Shown here: piece after piece, positions 1 to 11,927 of the stretch
Position numbering within the stretch: position 1 is the stretch's first letter
How the letters are laid out: every line of letters begins with the position of its first letter
NCBI GenBank assembly: GCA_025618425.1
Contig: CM046844.1
Coordinates: forward strand, 12,887,580-12,951,579
Origin: Heliocidaris tuberculata
Lineage: Eukaryota; Echinodermata; Echinoidea; Camarodonta; Echinometridae
Direction: 5' to 3'
DNA length: 64,000 nucleotides
Translations under genes and position numbers: made by a program
Notes under the pieces: model-generated
Databases searched by the model: none
Seen by the model: only the letters and a program-made list of their open reading frames with translations
Told to the model about the DNA's origin: nothing

Positions 1-1347
1 GGAAAAAGGGAATGTGTATTCATTGTTTCTAGGGGCAAAATTAATTTACGTTTTGATTTGTATTCACATCTATTAGGTTCAAGCTAAAATCTCCAAGTAT
101 ATAGTGTTGTTGGGGGGGGGGGGGTGTCTCTCTTATCACACACTTTGGATAATTATATGTAAGGTCTGAGATAAAACATTAATTACTTTGTTTTTGTGGT
201 TTATACACAACAACAGTGATAATCTTCTATACCCTTTTGTACTATTTCTATATAATGAAACTCTGTTGCCATTAAATACATTGAAGTCAAGAAATCATTT
301 TACCATGAACTTATTAATAAAAACACCAACTCACCACCACAGCTCTCTCTGCTCCTTCCATAAAATGTGTAATAAGGTAATGTTACTGAGGAATTCAGAC
401 CATCAGTAAGCCATGTTTCACTTACAGCAATGACATCACATTCAACTTTTAATAACTGAAGACAACTGTTATAAGGAGAAAAATAAAGAAATGCATCAGT
501 GAGAGTTTGAGCAAAATCTGAGCAAAATAAATGCCAGGGTGATCTCGAGATTATGGCGCCCAGGACAACAATTAAATTTAGAGTGTAAAGTACACAAGAT
601 TACATTTCTTGTCCACGGATTTCATCCAGGGATTTGTCTAGACATTCGTTTACGAATTCCAATATATTTTACATATTTCACATCCTGTACAGATTATCCT
701 ACGCAAACACAATCCTGCACACTTACATCAAGTTGATTTCAAGTAAATAATAGAAAAAGAAAGAAATAAGTCTGAGATACTCATTAAAATACATTAAAGG
801 ATAAGACCCATCACCACAAAAATAGGAAATTCTGAGATTTTCTTCTCGAGTTAATCTTTTTTTTTTTTCTTTTTTTCACGAGCATTCACGAACTGTTATT
901 ATCACCTAATCATAACTCATCATTATCATTTTTAATATCCAGGCTAAATAATCAGGATAATTCTTGATGTCCTTAATGTCCTTTAGTTGTAAAGCGCATC
1001 TATCGTCGCTTATATACTGAATTGACGTGAAAGGTATTTATTAAAGCATTCATATGGCAAGTCAAGAGCTGAATTGCAGGGAAGATAGATATGTAAAAAT
1101 ATAACATAAAATAAAATATATACAACTGATATACATTCATGTTTACAAAAAGAGACTTTATCAATTTGAAAGTGAAAATACAGTGCGTCCCAGAAAAAAG
1201 TTAACAGTTGGGAAAAGTCTCCCCAAATAAGTATTTCAAAATATTTTAAAGAAAATTTTCATATCTGTGGATAGCTTTGGGTCTCTCCTATCGAATGACA
1301 CCAAAATATTTCACAATATTTAACGCTTGAGTAAGCAAGAGCCAAAT
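1..1347. other. AT-rich intergenic DNA, no gene seen
   Basis: No frame looks coding. It holds a G run near 112-124. A short stretch near 500-540 (gagtttgagcaaaatc) resembles the interior of the TA-flanked element at 21901. At about 1181 the motif CAGTGCGTCCCAGAAAAAA, preceded by TA, looks like a mariner/Tc1-type terminal repeat without a visible partner. Confidence 0.5.
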
Positions 1348-1932
1348 TTGTGAAAGGGTTGCATGTTTTTCCGAAGGTTCATAATTCCGAAGGTTCATAA
1401 TTCCGAAGGTTCGTTACTCCGACGGTTTGTAATTCCGAAGGATCATAATTCCAAAAATGAAAAATGGGTTTATAATTCCGAAAATGAAATAGAGTTCGTA
1501 ATTCCGAAAATGAAATAGGGTTCATAACCCCGAAAATTAAATAGGGTTCATAATTCCGAAAATAAAAAAGGGTTTATATTTCCGAAAGTTCGTAATTCCG
1601 AAAAGTTATTTAGGACTCCATTGCATTTTCGGAATTATGAACCCTATTTAGTTTTCGCAATTATGAATCCTTTTTCATTTACAGACTTATACCGTATTTC
1701 ATTTTTGGAATTACGAAACTTCGGAATTATGAACCCTATTTCATTTTCGGGATTACGAACCCTATTTCATTTTCGGAATTACGAACTCTATTTCATTTTC
1801 GGAATTATAAACCCATTTTTCATTTTTGGAATTATGATCCTTCGGAATTATGAACCGTCGGAGTAACGAACCTTCGGAATTATGAACCTTCGGAATTATG
1901 AACCTTCGGAAAAACATGCAACCCTTTCACAA
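1348..1932. mobile_element. Foldback element: long palindrome built from about 24-bp CCGAA(R)-rich units
   Basis: Left arm (1348 to about 1600) and right arm (about 1621-1932) are near-perfect reverse complements. Both outer ends read TTGTGAAAGGGTTGCATG going inward. Each arm is itself a tandem array of short units such as TTCATAATTCCGAAGG and GAAAATGAAATAGGG. Long inverted repeats made of internal tandem repeats are the architecture of foldback transposons; TU elements of sea urchins are the nearest known analogue (from memory). There is no transposase frame. The open frames here are by-products of the repeat. Confidence 0.8.
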
Positions 1933-2747
1933 AAAAGAATTTCGGAGAAATGAATCAAATGTTGGGAATTATGAATCCCATTCTATGGGAAATTTGTGTT
2001 TCGGAATTACGAACCTTCGGAGAAACGAACCTATGAAAAAAAGAATTCCCCCCCCCCCCCCCCAAAGGAAAAAAAGAAAAAGAAAATGAAATATAAAATA
2101 AATTAAAAAATAAATAAATAAATGAAAATAAACCAAAAAAAAATAGACTTGACAAGAATTGATATTGGCTCTGGCTGGTATCTGCCAAGCTGAGAGTCAT
2201 GAAGAGGTATAGATTTTCCACTAGAGAGAAAGAAATATAATCAGAAATAAATAGAAAATATGAGAGAAAGATAAGAAAGAGAATGAGAGTAATATAGATA
2301 GAAGTAAAATGAATTATACGTCATAATACATATTACGTAATGTAAAGTCGTTTACAAGTTTAAGTTCAACAGTTGATTCAGATTCGGATTCAGATCTATA
2401 GAAAAAAAAGGGTCATTTTGAGGAGTTTGCATGCAAAACAATTAGAGCAGCTGGTGAAAGGGAAATCATAAGTTGCCAATTTGTGTAATGTGTAAATACT
2501 TGGTAACTTTCCCATTATTAAAGGAGAAGTCTACCTTGATATTCTAGTTTAGAAAATTTAAAGGGAAAATCTACCACAGATTGTAGGCGCTTTTATGCCG
2601 CGAGAGGGCACTATGTTCGTTACCGTCTCAGTGCCGTATATACGGCACTATACCGTCTGAGTGCCGTCAACCCGCGGAGCGCAGACTTCGGACAGACTGG
2701 TCACCACGCAACATGCACGCTCAGCGGGGAGCCGATATTTGCTCCAC
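1933..2747. other. Low-complexity and AT-rich DNA with a C run and a short palindromic motif
   Basis: Tail of the foldback repeat to about 2040, a C run at 2048-2063, then A-rich DNA. Near 2521 the text AAGGAGAAGTCTACCTTGAT resembles the terminal repeat of the element at 21901. At 2625-2670 the phrase ACCGTCTNAGTGCCGT occurs twice around the perfect palindrome GTGCCGTATATACGGCAC. No gene. Confidence 0.45.
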
Positions 2748-2912
2748 AGTCCATATCTCGAAAGGTCAAAGGTTAAGGTCAAGGTCATAATGTTTTTTGT
2801 TCAGGACAATGTGAAGATTAGGATTAGGGTTAGGGTTAGGGTTAGGGTTAGGTTTAGGATTAGCATGGCAAAGTTAGACGGGAGCAATTTTTGTCGGAGC
2901 AAATGTCATACA
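2748..2912 (+). repeat. Repeat copy 1 carrying nuclear-receptor half-sites and TTAGGG repeats
   Basis: Nearly identical to 3924-4098. From left to right it has CCATATCTCGAAAGGTCAAAG, four AGGTCA-type half-sites (2763-2787), a linker, a degenerate telomeric run (2817-2862) and GGAGCAA-TTGTCGGAGCAAATGTCAT. No coding potential. Confidence 0.75.
2817..2862 (+). repeat. Interstitial telomere-like (TTAGGG)n
   Basis: Four consecutive TTAGGG units flanked by variants (GGATTAGGG, TTTAGG). TTAGGG is the usual metazoan deuterostome telomere repeat. It lies inside a dispersed repeat, so insertion by the repeat is more likely than an old chromosome end. Confidence 0.8.
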
Positions 2913-3165
2913 TCCCGCTCAGCCTAAGCTTACGAGATTCACTGGGTCGGCTTCGTGCGGTCCGAAATGTAATTGCATTAGTCCGACGGACGTATTCGAC
3001 GCAAAAACTTTGTGTACGAATGAATTGGGCTTACGCAATTCTGACTTTCTTCACGGCCGTCTCGTGGCAAGTTCCTTTAAAGAAGTTTAAAGGAGCAATG
3101 TCATACATCCCGCTCAACCTAAGCTTGAGCTCTCTTGCAAGATTCACTGGGTTGGCTTTTATTTA
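2890..3165 (+). repeat. Two direct copies of a 60-70 bp sequence
   Basis: About 2890-2958 and 3089-3160 both contain GGAGCAA..TGTCATACATCCC followed by GCTCARCCTAAGCTT and GATTCACTGGGT-GGCTT. The spacer between them is unrelated. Confidence 0.6.
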
Positions 3166-3923
3166 AATAAACTAAATACCAGGGTAAAGTTCCAATTTGA
3201 GTTTCAGACCTTTCTCAATTTTTTTTATTCATTTTTTCAAAACTTATTATTATCATAGTTAATTTTATGTAAGTTATTGTTGTTATACAATATACATGGT
3301 TACATATTTTGTCGAAAAGTTGAAAAAATTGCCAATTTCGATGAAAAAACAATGATTTTGTCATCTCAATGTGTTGCCAATTTAAGGATTTTTAATCTTA
3401 TTCTCAGCTTTAAAATTCCTGGCATCAAATGCAATTTTGTCACGCAACAAAAATGGACATAGCTTGTGCAGACATTTTTGCTCTTTCTACTCATGCATCT
3501 GGTATATTTTTTAGAGCTCTGAATCTAAAGTTATTGAGCCAAACCACAAAATGTGGTCAATTGTCTTGAAAGAGTTAAACACCTTTTTTTTGCCAGACCG
3601 GCGTGTTATATTGCGCAGTCTTCTGCAGCCTGATCATGATCAGGCCGAAGCGACTCTCTAGCGTTCCGGTTGCCAGTCTGCTAATGAGTTAGATTTTGAT
3701 TGAGTCTCTCCACTATTGCCTTCTTTGATTATGCTTATTGCAACCACAAAAAGAAAAAAAAATGCAAACAAACAAATAAACAAACAAACGAACAGAATTT
3801 TAGGCATTCATGATGATGCGGCGTTCGTGGTTGCAAGGAGAGTGTGCCATTTCAGGCACTGGAAATAAAATTAGCCCTCTTTTCGGTGACAAAACATTTG
3901 CTCCTGCGACATTTGCTCCGCCG
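3166..3923. other. AT-rich DNA, no gene; perfect 18-bp palindrome
   Basis: No coding signal. A perfect palindrome, GCCTGATCATGATCAGGC, sits at 3628-3645, and an (AAAC/AAAT)n stretch at about 3765-3790. Confidence 0.45.
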
Positions 3924-4098
3924 TCCATATCTCGAAAGGTCAAAGGTTAAGGTCAAGGCCATGATTTGTTTTTTTGTTCAGGACAATGTGAAGATTAGGA
4001 TTAGTGTTTGGGTTTGGGTTTGGGTTAGGGTTAGGTTTAGGTTTAGGATTAACATGGCCAAAATGGACCGGAGCAATTGTCGCAGGAGTAAATGTCAT
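3924..4098 (+). repeat. Repeat copy 2 carrying nuclear-receptor half-sites and telomere-like repeats
   Basis: Second copy of the unit at 2748. The half-site row is at 3937-3961 and the TTAGGG/TTTGGG run at about 3995-4052. The telomeric run has drifted to TTTGGG and TTTAGG variants, so this copy is more decayed. Confidence 0.75.
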
Positions 4099-4454
4099 GG
4101 AACCCTCTTTTTTCATTTGAAAAGGCGACCTATGGTCTGACTGATCCTGATCCGGTCCCATTGACCCACTCTTGGCAAATATGAGATAGATGCCTTCTTA
4201 CTAAGCGCTGCTAATATATATGTAAGTAATTAAGTGTGTACACAAACAGGTGTGCGTGTGCGTGCAGTAACTATGCTGCACATCTTCGTATGTAACAAGT
4301 TGTCCATTGTTGAATATTTAGATCTACCTGGATCCGCCACAGCTTTTTGGATATTTCATTTTCTTCACCGCTTTAAAAAAGAGTAACATGCCCGCGTCTC
4401 CCAACGTGTTTCTTTTCCAGGGGCGGCGCACCGGGGGGGGGGGGGGGCAGGGGG

Positions 4455-5040
4455 CACAGTGCCCCCAACTTTTACAAGTACCCCAAAAGTGCCCTTTTTA
4501 TTTCTGCAAAATGCCCCCTTTCTGATAAGTGCCCTTTTTTTACTACTAAATGTGCCCCTTTTCCTTCTACTAAATGTGCCCCTTTTCCTTCTAATATTTT
4601 TAAAGTGCTCTTTCCCCTTCTGATAAGTGTCCTTTTTTTCTCCTTCTGACAAATGCCCCTTTTCAAATCAGATAATTGCCACCCTATCTCTCTAATAAGT
4701 GCCCTTTTTGCCTTCTGAAAAGTGCCCCTTTTCAAATCTGATAATTGCCACCTTATCTCTCTCAAATAATTATCCTTTTGTCCTGATGATAAGTGTCCCT
4801 TTTCGCATCTAAATATTGCCCCTTTTCTCTCTAATACATGCCCTTTTTTCTTTTGATAAGTTCTTTACTTCTGGTAGGTGCCCCTTTTTCCTTCTGATAT
4901 GTGCCCTTTTCCTCTTCTCATAAGTGCCCCTTTTCACCTCTTATAAGTGCCCCTTTCCACTTCTGATAAGAGCCCTTTCCTCTTCTTATGTGTCCCCTAA
5001 CTTTATATTTCCAATTTTTTTTTTCTCCCAAAAGTGCCAT
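4455..5040 (+). repeat. Minisatellite of about 22-30 bp units, consensus near AAGTGCCCCTTTTCCTTCTGAT
   Basis: Some twenty degenerate tandem units with variable length. The protein frames on the minus strand here (KRALIRK/GTFSRRK type) are only translations of the repeat. Confidence 0.85.
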
Positions 5041-5532
5041 ATCTAGCTTCAAAGAATCGGTGCGGCTTTACAGGTACCCAAATTACTACAACTACAATGT
5101 AAGGCAGCGGAGCTGGAGGCAAAAGAGGCACCCCCCCCCCCCGAAGAAAAGGATTTCTCATTCTGCTCTCTTATTGTGCCAATAATTTACACCAAGTAAG
5201 GGCAATATTTTCTGAAAATATCCCCATAACTCGCTCGCTATGCTCGTTCGGTCTTACAGCATATAATGAAATCAAGCAGATTGCATAAAATATGTTTTAT
5301 ATCCGTGTAATCCTAAAGAAAACGACCGGGTTAATGTACAAATCAAAAGATCATTTGACATTCCCCAAAATGAATTTGCTATTGTCATTTTCATTATATC
5401 GCTGTAAATAAGATACAACTCATGGACTTTATTAGAAAAAAGTCCGAAAATTTTTGCTCGCTCGCTAGCTCGCACATGAATCGTTAGACCATTACATACA
5501 ACTGCTAATTAGGGAAGCTGAGGTAGTGATCA

Positions 5533-5669
5533 GGGGAGCGTTTTATCAAGTGTTTTTCAGTGATTTTTACCGACAACTGTTATAAGCTACTGAAATCCTT
5601 GCATCTGATTGGCTGAGAGCAAATTTGTCGGTAAAAATCAATAACAAAACACTTTATGAAACGCTCCCC
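5533..5669. mobile_element. Palindromic MITE, family A, copy 1
   Basis: 137 bp with terminal inverted repeats of about 40 bp: GGGGAGCGTTTYATMAAGTG at both ends, and GATTTTTACCGACA further in on each arm. The core CTTGCATCTGATTGGCTGAG is shared with the copies at 35724 and 57885. It is nested in the larger element at 4421-5869. Confidence 0.8.
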
Positions 5670-5879
5670 GGAACCACAATAAAAAGGAAGAAGGTGATGC
5701 TTGATGATAACTATATTAATTAGACTGTAGGGTAATACCAATGTCACAAAATGGTCTTTTTTCGCTTGATGTTCACCCCTTGTAGGTGCCCCTCCCCCCC
5801 CCCCCCCCAGTGCTTTTTTTGCTGGTCCCCCCCCCCCCCTCACTTTGAAAGATGCTCCGCCGTCCCTGGTCTTTTCCAG

Positions 5880-6534
5880 GAACACGAATCGTGGTGTATA
5901 AAGTAGCACTTTTAAATTTTGCAGAATATTTTGGGATATGGAGTTTATCAATGTGACGGACAGTATCTGTTGATATTGAATCAGCAATAAAAACATGGCC
6001 CGGTTCCCATGGGTAGATCCAAAACGAATCATGCCAAATATCTGGCGGCAAATGTTCCTGGTAATATGAGTCTTGATAAAAAGTGAAGTAGACAACCTCG
6101 TGGCTGAAAACAAGTTTTTTTGTGTGTAGAAAGTTCATTATGAACAATGAGATGAATTATGGTGATGATTTAGATGCACTAAAGACTGCAAGCGCCCGGT
6201 ATTTGTTCAAAAAAGCCCCGAATGATTACCTATTTACTGTCAGTCATGAAGATTTAAAGTATTTTCTCGAGGATTAATAGTAGCACAGTTTGTGTATTTT
6301 TTAATTTCAATATCAAAATACAATAAGTTTTGGGTATGAGGTCAGGATAGCCAAATACACGTATGTCTCAGGTACCCAAATCTGTATGGACTCTTTCGCG
6401 CAAAAACACCATGTACTTATGGTATAATAGACGAAAGCCATGCAGAGGCTCAAGGATTTTTATCTGATTAATTTATACGTCATTCTTTCTATATCCTTTT
6501 AAGTATTTATAATGCAGAGAGCCCATTAAAAGGT
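5880..6534. other. AT-rich intergenic DNA, no gene seen
   Basis: Short open frames on the minus strand up to about 6147 lack motifs or usable splice context. Nothing recognised. Confidence 0.4.
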
Positions 6535-6890
6535 AGAGGACTGTGTCGTAGTCGAGTAGTTTAATCACTTGAGTGGGAATGCAAAGGTCGTGGGTTCGAA
6601 CCCCGGCACGGCATTTATGCCCTTAAGCAAGGCATTTTATCTACATTGCTCCTCTCCATCCAGGTGTTAATTGGGTACCCGGTAGGATGCGAACGTCATT
6701 GTGGTTGGATTAGCACGTGCGCGATTGGAAACAGGCGACAGGCTGGAATGCTCCCCAGAGGAGTGGAGAAAGTGCACTGTAATGTGCAGAATCGCAATTG
6801 ATTCCAGTGACCGGGGTAATAATGGTGTAAGTGCTTTGGTTGGTTACATTGTAACTGGTAAGGCGCTATGTAAGAAAACAGCTATTATTA
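6535..6890 (+). mobile_element. tRNA-derived SINE with ATT tail, copy 1
   Basis: The tRNA-like head has an A-box-like GTCGTAGTCGAGTAG and a B box GGGTTCGAACCCC at 6593-6605. It is followed by the family body (CTTAAGCAAGGCATTTTATC, GGGTACCCGGTAGGATG, GTGCTTTGG). It ends in the long ATT array. RNA polymerase III boxes are intact, so it may be transcribable; mobilisation would need a LINE partner. Confidence 0.8.
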
Positions 6891-6894
6891 TTAC

Positions 6895-6927
<33 letters not shown>

Positions 6928-6935
6928 CATTATTA

Positions 6936-7003
<68 letters not shown>

Positions 7004-7038
7004 GTTATTATTATTATTATTATTATTAATATTATTAA

Positions 7039-7087
<49 letters not shown>

Positions 7088-7088
7088 G
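6885..7088. repeat. (ATT)n microsatellite, about 200 bp
   Basis: Nearly uninterrupted ATT units directly after the SINE body, so it probably grew from the SINE tail. The poly-I and poly-N frames here are artefacts. Confidence 0.95.
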
Positions 7089-7436
7089 AAAGACTTTAGA
7101 GTCAGCGAGTAAAACAGGTTGATACGACATTCCACTGAAATGATTGGTTGTATTATGAATATCGTGCAAGATAATTACAATTTCTGTCATAAGCTGAAGG
7201 ATATTGCCAAATGAATTTACCAAACACAAACTAGGCGTTATAGAATCAGTTATATAATCTGAAGGTTGAATAATTGTGCTCTTTAGAATTCATACATCAT
7301 TTTTTCCGGGTTTCCTGAATGCTCCTTGTAGAAGGAAATTGGCAAACCACTTGAAATTAAACCCAGTACATGTTTAAAGTCTTCTGTATGATCTCTCTGT
7401 ATGAATAATCGGAAAAGGTTATAGTTACGTATTTTC

Positions 7437-7481
<45 letters not shown>

Positions 7482-9446
7482 ATCCCTCTCATTTTACAAG
7501 ACCCACCCACACACACCCATCCACACACACACATATATAAACACAACAAAAAAAAGTAACTCCCCCCTTAATCGAATTGGCGTAACTTCTTAACGAAAAG
7601 GTTGTGGGCAAAATAACGTGGCAAGAGTGTTTTTACACTTATTTACTAACTTCCCTGTAAAAATGGGATTGATCCATCGAGTCATGCTTTAAGGGGCAAA
7701 CATTAAAAGCAAAAAAAAAATGTCACTTTACAAAAGTCACAATTTTTTATGCTGTATTAAAAGTACATTTTAGCATTTCTTGCGCGATTTTTAAAGTATG
7801 CTCACTCAACCATGACATGAAATTATAAAATCATCTTCAGGGCCCAAAATGTTCGTAAATATTGAAATTAAACGAAAACAGTGCGGATGACCATAGTTGA
7901 TGAATCATTTTGCATAATCATTGCAATAATTATCCCTGCAAAAGGATGTCACGGTGAAAACAAGTACATGTATTACCAAAGCATCAATCGCCAGTGGGTA
8001 TGTTTGAGCAGCTTCGTAATAATCCTAAAAAGGTTTCTCCTTGTCATGCCTGCAGTGCCCTAGACAATTTCATCTCACCTAGGTCTGACCTTCTCGAAAC
8101 TTTTGTCTTTGTTGATAAAGATTTCCTGGCGTTTATTCTGATTACGAGTGTGGGCGGGAGATGTATCATACATATTTCAACTTTATGATGCGCTCTTTCA
8201 GGTCACCCCCCCCCCCCCCCCCGCCCCCTTCGTAGGTAGATGCATACAACGCCTTATAATGACTTCGATACCTAATCCTCTATAAAACTCCGCCTCTTTA
8301 TACTACGTCATAATATTCTTAGACGGTTTCCAGCCTGGTTGCATGCACTCCTTGGTGAGAAGGAAAAAGATCAAGATGAAAAAAGGAAATTATGAATGTT
8401 AAAAGAAGAACGAGAGTTAGATAGCTAGTCACAAAGCTCTGTGAGTTGCAACAGAAGTGATCCTCTCTATCGCCTAGAGCTAATTAGCCTATCATTATTT
8501 GTGAGTATTGACTTTTTCCCTTATTTACTGTTCGCTTTGCTTTGTGGACATTGTTTCTATTTATTTACAGACAAACGATATTTGTTTTCTTCTTTTAGGT
8601 TGAAATGTTTTATTAGCGTTTATACGTATATTCGGACGGAAAGTTTATGTTTTTATCTATTTTTTTATTACAAAGTCATTATGTCTATTTTTCAGGAGGA
8701 TTTGAGATGTGTTAAATTTGTTGGGTTTTTTTTTTGTTTTTTTTTTTATCTATAAGCTTTTTTCATTTTCCCCCAAATATGTAAAATGATTTTTTTTTTT
8801 TTTTTTTAAAGTTACATCTAAGTATTTCTTTTATTCAAACTAATTTCTTAATATTTCCCTTTTTCTTTAGGAATCGACGAAAAAAATGAGAAAGGTCTAG
8901 AAAAATTACACACACCGTTTTTAACATGTCTTATGTCTTAGAGAAGTCACACAAATGTAATCAGGGCAGACTTTAAGTTTAATTATATCTTTAAAACTAT
9001 CGTTTATCAAGCATCATAACGTAAGTTATGTTTCCTTTTTGTTTATCTATTCATCATTTCTTATCAGGAGTTATAATTATTCCATTTGAGAAGACGGATT
9101 TTCCGTTCCAAAATAATGTAAATTAAAATTTACCCTAAAAGTTTCACTTTTTTAAGGGACACTCTCAGAAATAGAAGATAAATAAGTTATGGCCAATTAC
9201 AAGCACTTATGTACCTTAGCTTTATCTAAGCATGCTGTGTGAATATCTGTAAAAGTTTAGCATCGGCTGGTTGAAATGTATTTTTTGCCCATTTTCGTTT
9301 TATGCATTCCTCTCCAGACCAAAATTGCATTTGAAAACGTGAAAAAAATCACATCAAATGCCTACCAGGTAAAGATAACCAACTGAAATTAAAGTGTTTG
9401 AAAAGCTGAATGACTTTTTCCTCTCTACGTTATCAGAATAGACGCA

Positions 9447-9455
<9 letters not shown>
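7089..9455. other. AT-rich intergenic DNA with simple repeats, no gene seen
   Basis: A CT array at 7440-7480, short CA tracts near 7505-7535, a C run at 8208-8222, and T-rich tracts at 8727-8805. The short open frames are T-rich and show no motifs. Confidence 0.45.
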
Positions 9456-9481
<26 letters not shown>

Positions 9482-9880
9482 CTTGTCGAAATTTGTCCAT
9501 TAAAATGTGGAAATTTAAAAAAAAAGCTACACATAGTTCTTTGATGAGCTTCAAAAATGTGAAAGCTATTAATCCGATTTTAAAAGTCATTTCAGTATTT
9601 ATGAGTAATATTAAGTATGTTTGGGTTTCTGCGTTGTGGTATTGGTGTGGGTAGGAGAGCAGTGGCGGATTTAGGGGGGCAATCCCGGCCCGTGCCCCCC
9701 CCCTATTTGCGATTGTGCCCCCCCCCCCCCCTTTCGACCAGAAAACTTTTTTTTTTGTGTTTGTCAGAGAATTATGTAGGGGAACTGGACCCCATAACCC
9801 CCCCCCCCCCCCCCCACTGAGCGACTTTTGAAGGGATGGCGGAAAAAAAAAAAAATTGGTCGTTATCGCCACCTTAATGG
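9456..9880. repeat. TA microsatellite and a G/C-run transposon fragment
   Basis: (TA)n at about 9456-9481. At 9661 the motif AGTGGCGGATTTAGGGGGG begins a C-run-rich stretch to about 9815, resembling one end of the G/C-run elements described elsewhere in this window. No partner end or target duplication was found. Confidence 0.5.
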
Positions 9881-11754
9881 TACCTGGATGTGTAAAACAA
9901 GTGTAAATTTTAGTGAGGTGATTTCATTTTGTACCAGTTTCCAAAGATCAAGCTATGCATTTTTTTACAGATAGAAATACACTGTAGTAGTATTATAAAA
10001 AGTATGTACCATGCTGTTTGGAAAAAAAATTATGATATAGGCTAATTTAGTTAAATCATAGAAACTAGGAGTATTCTCTCAGTTTAATCAGTTGCATTTA
10101 TAGGCGGAATCGAATCCATCCGTAAGATATTCGTGATTTATACGTAATAAAGTTTTTGGTGATGGATAAATCATAACATTGTACACTTTTATGTGATTTC
10201 TCGAAAACGCAGTCATTTCAGGGCAATTTTTTATTTTAGTTCGTGTTCTACCCTATTCTATGTATAGCAAATAAGGAAATTGTGGATGTGTTTTTTGGCC
10301 CTATGACTTTTACTAAGAACTGACTTTCATGTCTTATAGGCGCTAGATATAACTATCAACTATTGTGATGAAAATGATGTATATCGAGCATCAATACTGC
10401 TTATCATATTTGTAGTTTGACATTCATTAATATTCGTTCATAACTGAAATGAACTTAATACAACACGGGTTGTCCTAACGAACCTTCTGGGCAAATGCAA
10501 ATTTGTCAAATTAATATACATTTTAGACTACATTGTAACATGTGACACGGACAATCTAGAACAAAATTTTAAAGAGGTTTAGTGGTATTTTCCAGTATCA
10601 AAATTCACGTACATATCTGCTGAAAATGATTACAGTTGATTACTGAACGTTCTGATAAATCACACTTTTTCTCATGAAAACAATGTTATAGTATCTTAAT
10701 AGCAAACTTTAATTTAAGTTGTATTTATATATTATATACAACTATCCTTGTACAAAGAAAGGAAAGCGGCTATTTTAGTCGATCTCTGTAATCTGATCGG
10801 CAAATTTTCAGTTTTCATTGATTGTATAATAACATACGCAGCTAAACTTGCCATAAGATGTCGTAATCAGGGATGAGTATTATCACTAGCTTTCCAGTAA
10901 TTGCTCAATTATTCAGACACTCGTCAACCGATTTTGGCTGCCCGTCACCATATTCCCCGCTATTTATAGAGCGAAGATTTTTGTCTGAAGCCTGTCAGAT
11001 GTCTTGTCAAGCAGTGAATTTAATAGGTGCGTGGGCTACGTGTGTGAGTGGGTATGTGTATAGGTGTCATACCAGACGGCCTGAGAGGGTATTGAAGATG
11101 GAATTTTAACGGCTCTTCGCTCTAGGTTTTCCCCTTGTCATATTTGATAATTCTTCTCGAAAGTAATAAGCACGGCCACTTAGTATATGTCTCTCTAGGC
11201 AACGTTTGCGTAGGACAATCAGAGATTAAGAGAGGATACCTGTTATATTAAAACAGCGTGAACATGGTGGAGTAGTGTGAAAGTGGTCGCTGATCTGTTA
11301 CTTGTTCAGATGAACTTCAGAAGTTTCCTGCGTGTTAACCATCAAATCTTTATTGTCATAATAAGGTCGTAATCCAATTTTTTTTGGTGGAATATACAAA
11401 AACCATGACACAGATTCCATTTACCCTACTTTTATTTCTTCACTTGAATCAGAAGAACCTAGGGATTACCATAATAAATGGTTTGAATGACACGTACACA
11501 TCACTAAATTGAATTTGACTCTTATACCCCGATCATACACAGAAAAAAATTACAAGTAAATAAATAAAAACAAATAAATCACATTCTTACCGAGTTTGAT
11601 ATGTACATATATTTATATTTGTGTAGAGTGAACTTATATTACCTTTGTTGAAACTAATAACAGGTCTGTTGTTCTCATGTTTCTTTGATATTCATTTGTA
11701 AATGACAAAACAATCTTATTTCTAAGCAAAGTTTAACAGGCATAAAATGTCAAT
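9881..11754. other. AT-rich upstream region of the NBL1-like gene, no exon identified
   Basis: No coding signal. If the gene has a noncoding first exon it may lie here or further upstream. A TATTTATAG at about 10963, in a slightly GC-richer patch (10920-11100), could be a TATA-type element, but nothing else supports it. Confidence 0.3.
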
Positions 11755-11927
11755 TCAATTCAATTTTCAATTAAATTTTATTTCCACAGATGCCAAGTTG
11801 TAGATACATATTATAAAGAAGGTTCATACAATAAAATACATGCATACAATAAAAAGTAAACATGGCTCTATAAAAGTGAATCCATGTAAACAATGTATGT
11901 TGTAAAAGAAAAACAGAAAATTCAGAA

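Larger units (their letters stand above)
4421..5869. mobile_element. Non-autonomous TIR element with 10-bp target-site duplication and internal minisatellite
   Basis: Flanked by an exact duplication TCTTTTCCAG (4411-4420 and 5870-5879). The left end begins GGGCGGCGCACC then a G run. The right end, read inward on the other strand, is CCAGGGACGGCGGAGC followed by G runs. Inside are the GTGCCCCTTTT minisatellite (4455-5040), a C run at 5131-5141, CTCGCTCGCTATGCTCG at about 5230, and a nested MITE (5533-5669). No transposase is seen. A 9-10 bp duplication suggests a Mutator-like mover; that assignment is inferred. Confidence 0.75.

Noticed and set aside
1178..1205. Mariner transposon from the CAGTGCGTCCCAGAAAAAA terminus
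   Set aside because: No opposite terminus or transposase found; a solo motif only.
4365..4765. Repetitive Lys/Arg/Gly-rich minus-strand frames
   Set aside because: They follow the GTGCCCCTTTT minisatellite and shift frame with unit length.
5580..6147. Frames of 177 and 124 codons across 5.6-6.1 kb
   Set aside because: They cross a MITE, C runs and the end of the TIR element; glycine runs come from the C runs.
6701..7135. Long poly-Ile and poly-Asn open frames
   Set aside because: They are the two strands of the (ATT)n array behind a SINE.
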